A DNA stretch of 64,000 nt, taken from assembly GCA_963842065.1 (NCBI GenBank), contig CAWJEW010000008.1:334945-398944 (forward strand), written 5' to 3'. Under the pieces are notes generated by a model that saw only the letters and a list, made by a program, of their open reading frames with translations, ran no database searches and was not told the DNA's origin. This document shows, in pieces, positions 61,595 through 64,000 of this stretch (its first letter is position 1; every line of letters begins with the position of its first letter). The stretch is from CAITWD01 sp963842065. GTDB lineage: Bacteria > Actinomycetota > Thermoleophilia > Miltoncostaeales > Miltoncostaeaceae. A program made the translations under genes and the position numbers.

Positions 61595-62105
61595 CGTGCA
61601 CCTCCTCATCGCTTCTGGCGTTGCCACCGTGCCGTAGGCCGGTTGGCGGACCGTCTCAGGGCCAGATCCCTCGGGTCGCTCTGAATGAGTGCCGTCGATG
61701 GTAGCAGCCAGCTATTGAGAGTCGGGACCTGTCGCGAGCGTCGCTGCAGGCCAACGCGTAAACGACGGATGACCCGATGTCAGAAAGCGGCACCGCGCAC
61801 CGGAAGGCGGGCCATGGCCTGCCGGTTGCAGCCGTCGGCGGCGAGACCTGGCGACCACTTGGCGAGCTCCCGGTCGGCGCGGAGGGGCGCCAACGGCAGG
61901 CTCGACTCGACCAACAGCGCCTTCCACACACCTCGGTGTGACATCGATCGGCGCACCAAGCGCAGGTTCGGAGTCACCCGCGGCCTAGCCCGGAGGTCCG
62001 GCGCGGCACTACCGTGGGATGGACGACGCGCGGCCACGTGCGTTTCCGATCGACCACCAACTTCTGCGGCGCCCACCACGAGAAATGACTTCTCAGGAGG
62101 ATCCA
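61595..62105. other. No confident gene
   Basis: About 510 bases. A minus-strand frame near 61780-61960 (VWKALLVESSLPLAPLRADR) is protein-like for 45 residues but has no start signal. TCAGGAGGATCC at the right end is the ribosome site of the next ORF. Confidence 0.35.
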
Positions 62106-62549
62106 ATGAAGTCAAGACGGATTGCGGCGGCGGTCGTGCTTGCCGTCGGACTCGCCGAGGTCGAGGGCGGCGATTCCATCACCCCAAGCGGCGAGATTGC
62201 CGCAGCGACGGGGTTCTCGCCCGCGCGTATTCGTTCGCGAGTTCCAGCGGCCCCAACGTCGCGCCGAGGCCGTCCGGAGTGGATCAATATGCGTGTGCCC
62301 GCGTGGCCAAGCCGAGCCCCACAAGGTTGTTCTTACGGACAACGCGAGACTCGGCGACGCCTCGTACTGTTCGATATCGAGCGTGGAACAAGGTCTGATG
62401 GGCGCGCTGGTTGCTCGCGCCCTGTCTGTCCTGTCCGAGGGGGCGGTTTGTGCGGCGTTACCCGCGCGCCCGCGGACAGTCCGCACATGAGACATCGCCA
62501 CTCGCTAACGGCGGTCCCGGTGGCGCGAGCGTCTCGACACCGGAGGTGA
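62106..62549 (+). CDS. Putative exported protein, probably frameshifted
   Basis: 147 codons from an ATG with AGGAGG six bases upstream. The start MKSRRIAAAVVLAVGLAEVE looks like an export signal, and the next 20 residues (GGDSITPSGEIAAATGFSP) are protein-like. After about residue 40 the frame becomes Arg/Pro-rich, while another frame gives PHKVVLTDNARLGDASYCSI and VEQGLMGALVARALSVLSEG. One or more indels are likely. Function unknown. Confidence 0.35.
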   Translation: MKSRRIAAAVVLAVGLAEVEGGDSITPSGEIAAATGFSPARIRSRVPAAPTSRRGRPEWINMRVPAWPSRAPQGCSYGQRETRRRLVLFDIERGTRSDGRAGCSRPVCPVRGGGLCGVTRAPADSPHMRHRHSLTAVPVARASRHRR

Positions 62550-62554
62550 TCACG

Positions 62555-63004
62555 ATGAACGCACAGACCAGCACCATGAACACACCGGCATTTACGCCGC
62601 ACACGCGCGCAGGGTCGCAGCGACTGGACGCGCGCGAGCAGGCGGCGTTACGCCGCGTGGCCGCGCAGATGACCTCCGAAGCGGCCGAACTGCCGCCCAC
62701 ATCGTGGGCCACCGAGCACCTGCGCCTCGACGTCGATGAGTGGGGCGAGAGGGTGCTTCCCGAGTTGGCCTCGCTCATGGCCGTTGACCGCAGGCAAGAC
62801 TCGCCTGAGTCGTGGATACGCGTACGCTCGGACCGCTGTCCGTTGGCCTCGGAAGAAGAGGCATGTCTTCGCCGGGTCGCGGCGCTCCTTCGGGCCGAAG
62901 CGGCCGAGCTTGGACCCGAGTCATCGGTCGGGGCACGCCTGGATGGATGGGGCATCCGGCTTGCGCTGGAGTGCGAGAACCCCAGCCGGCCGGGGCTCGT
63001 CTAG
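62555..63004 (+). CDS. Soluble protein with two tandem 45-residue repeats, unknown
   Basis: 149 residues; GGAGGTGATC five bases before the ATG pairs over ten bases with the 16S tail. Two repeats align: LDAREQAALRRVAAQMTSEA (about 25-44) followed by ELPPTSWATEHLRLDVDEWG, and LASEEEACLRRVAALLRAEA (about 98-117) followed by AELGPESSVGARLDGWGIRL. Shared positions are E-x-A-x-L-R-R-V-A-A, E-A-A-E-L-x-P and D-x-W-G-x-R. Predicted mostly helical. I recognise no family. Confidence 0.6.
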   Translation: MNAQTSTMNTPAFTPHTRAGSQRLDAREQAALRRVAAQMTSEAAELPPTSWATEHLRLDVDEWGERVLPELASLMAVDRRQDSPESWIRVRSDRCPLASEEEACLRRVAALLRAEAAELGPESSVGARLDGWGIRLALECENPSRPGLV

Positions 63005-63577
63005 GCTGGGCTCCGCGACCCCTCAACCGTGCCGGCGGTGCGGTGAGCCCAGGAAGCCGGTGTCGCGATCAAGCGCCCACCCGGTGGATGCGGCCGCAGC
63101 GCCGAGTGGTTCCTCGTCGAGCCCAACCCCACCGACCCTGTGTCCGTCAGGAGAGTGACATACGTCGCGAGACCGACTGGGAGACCACGCCCGGGGCTGG
63201 CTGGAACGAGTTCCAGCAGGTCCGCGGCCGGCTTCTTGCGGGGAGAGTGCGCGCCGAGATGAATCTCGGGTAGCCGACGCACTGGTCGTCATCGACGACC
63301 TCCTGCCGACGACCTCGACTCGCCCTCACGACGCCGAACGCCCCTGACGACGTGACCGAATGGCCGATCCAGCCCGCGGGTTACCGCACACCGATACACG
63401 CTCGAGCGGGTCGCTCGTGACCGACCCATGACGCCCGCATGCCCGATCGTCGACAAGGCATGACAGAGATCCATACGCCTCCGAGCGGTCGGCCTGCTGG
63501 CCGGGCGGCGATCGGCCACCGGCGTCGACCAGCCTGTCGCCCTGGCTTATCCGCCGCCATTCGACAAAGGGGCGCTC
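63005..63577. other. No gene seen
   Basis: About 570 bases. The frames are biased and lack ribosome sites; one plus-strand segment near 63166-63260 (DWETTPGAGWNEFQQVRGRL) is protein-like but has no start or stop context. AAAGGGG near 63566 belongs to the next gene. Confidence 0.35.
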
Positions 63578-64000
63578 ATGGCGGCATCTGATCCGCTTCC
63601 CAGTTGGCGAGATGGTGGGGCGAAGCAGTCGATTGTCTCGTTCGTGCGAGGTGTGACTGCTCCGGGCGACGGTCATGTCCCCCGCGCGAGCGTATCGCCG
63701 CATTCGACAACGACGGCACACTGTGGTGCGAGAAGCCGATGTACGTGCAGGCCGACTTTGTCTTCCGCAAGTGGCAGGCGATGGCATCGGCCGACAAGAC
63801 GCTGCTCGATCGCCAGCCCTACAAGGCCATTGCCGAGGGCGACAGGGCATGGCTCGCTTCGGTTTACGACCACGTTCCCGAACTTCTCGCCGGCGTCAGC
63901 GAGGCCTTTGGTGGGATCACCACGGATGCGTTTGAGAACCAGGTCGCTGACTTCTTCCAGACGGCCATCGACCCGACGCTCGGAGTGCCGTACTCGCAGG
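63578..64000 (+). pseudogene. HAD-family phosphatase, frameshifted near its start, 3' end outside window
   Basis: The ATG at 63578 (AAAGGGG seven bases upstream) opens MAASDPLPSWRDGGAKQSIV and SFVRGVTAPGDGHVP. At the C-run 63679-63683 the homology moves to the next frame, PPRERIAAFDNDGTLWCEKP, then MYVQADFVFRKWQAMASADK and FGGITTDAFENQVADFFQTA. That frame is open to the window edge. DNDGT is HAD motif I with the nucleophile Asp. One additional C in the run would restore a single frame, so a miscalled homopolymer is quite possible and the gene may be intact. Homologues are phosphatase-like proteins of about 300-350 residues. Confidence 0.7.

Overview
The window is very GC-rich DNA with actinobacterial character. 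It has a RepSA/TraSA-type integrative element, F420/luciferase-type oxidoreductases, an MhuD-like heme oxygenase, PASTA and DUF3558-like lipoproteins, an 11-bp-phased PHO box, frequent GTG/TTG starts and several leaderless genes. The deep-branching class Thermoleophilia (Solirubrobacterales-like) is my best guess, but that is inference; no rRNA gene is present to test it.

Layout. Positions 1-5264 are one end of an actinobacterial integrative and conjugative element (AICE). It carries a replication initiator that runs off the left edge, an FtsK-like transfer ATPase, an SCO3933-like regulator, a divergent excisionase and a tyrosine integrase that abuts the 3' end of a tRNA-Glu gene. Next to the tRNA is a short minus-strand transcription unit (about 5490-5309). 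It has its own promoter and rho-independent terminator, and near its 5' end a 16-nt stretch complementary to the 16S rRNA 3' tail.

Positions 5.7-47 kb look like chromosomal housekeeping and accessory DNA. Genes include a universal stress protein, metallo-hydrolase, two luciferase-like oxidoreductases, uppP, a PHO-box-controlled pstS, a seven-bladed FG-GAP protein, lipoproteins, pyruvate kinase, DUF1269 and MgtC/SapB membrane proteins, MFS, DMT and MMPL transporters, DUF2252, HAD and GFA enzymes, dodecin, an HtrA-like protease, cupins and a TetR-cupin divergon. Positions 47.6-52.3 kb are an insertion-sequence hotspot: an IS481 remnant, a complete IS1634-type element inside a SnoaL-like gene, and a complete IS982 element inside a DUF3237 gene. 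Both target genes can be rejoined across one copy of the target duplication. After that come a MarR regulator with twin palindromic operators, a VOC protein, a broken enoyl-CoA hydratase, Lon protease with an overlapping HxlR regulator, a YwaF-like membrane protein, secreted proteins and a partial HAD hydrolase at the right edge.

A striking general property is the number of broken genes: DUF427, beta-carbonic anhydrase, a PLP trans-sulfuration enzyme, a SipW-like secreted protein, an SDR, a small EVWES protein, SnoaL, DUF3237, enoyl-CoA hydratase and a HAD hydrolase. At least three of the frameshifts lie in or beside runs of 5-6 G or C. The sequence alone cannot separate gene decay from base-calling or assembly indels. 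Two genes at the window edges (rep and the HAD hydrolase) are open reading frames without an in-window stop.
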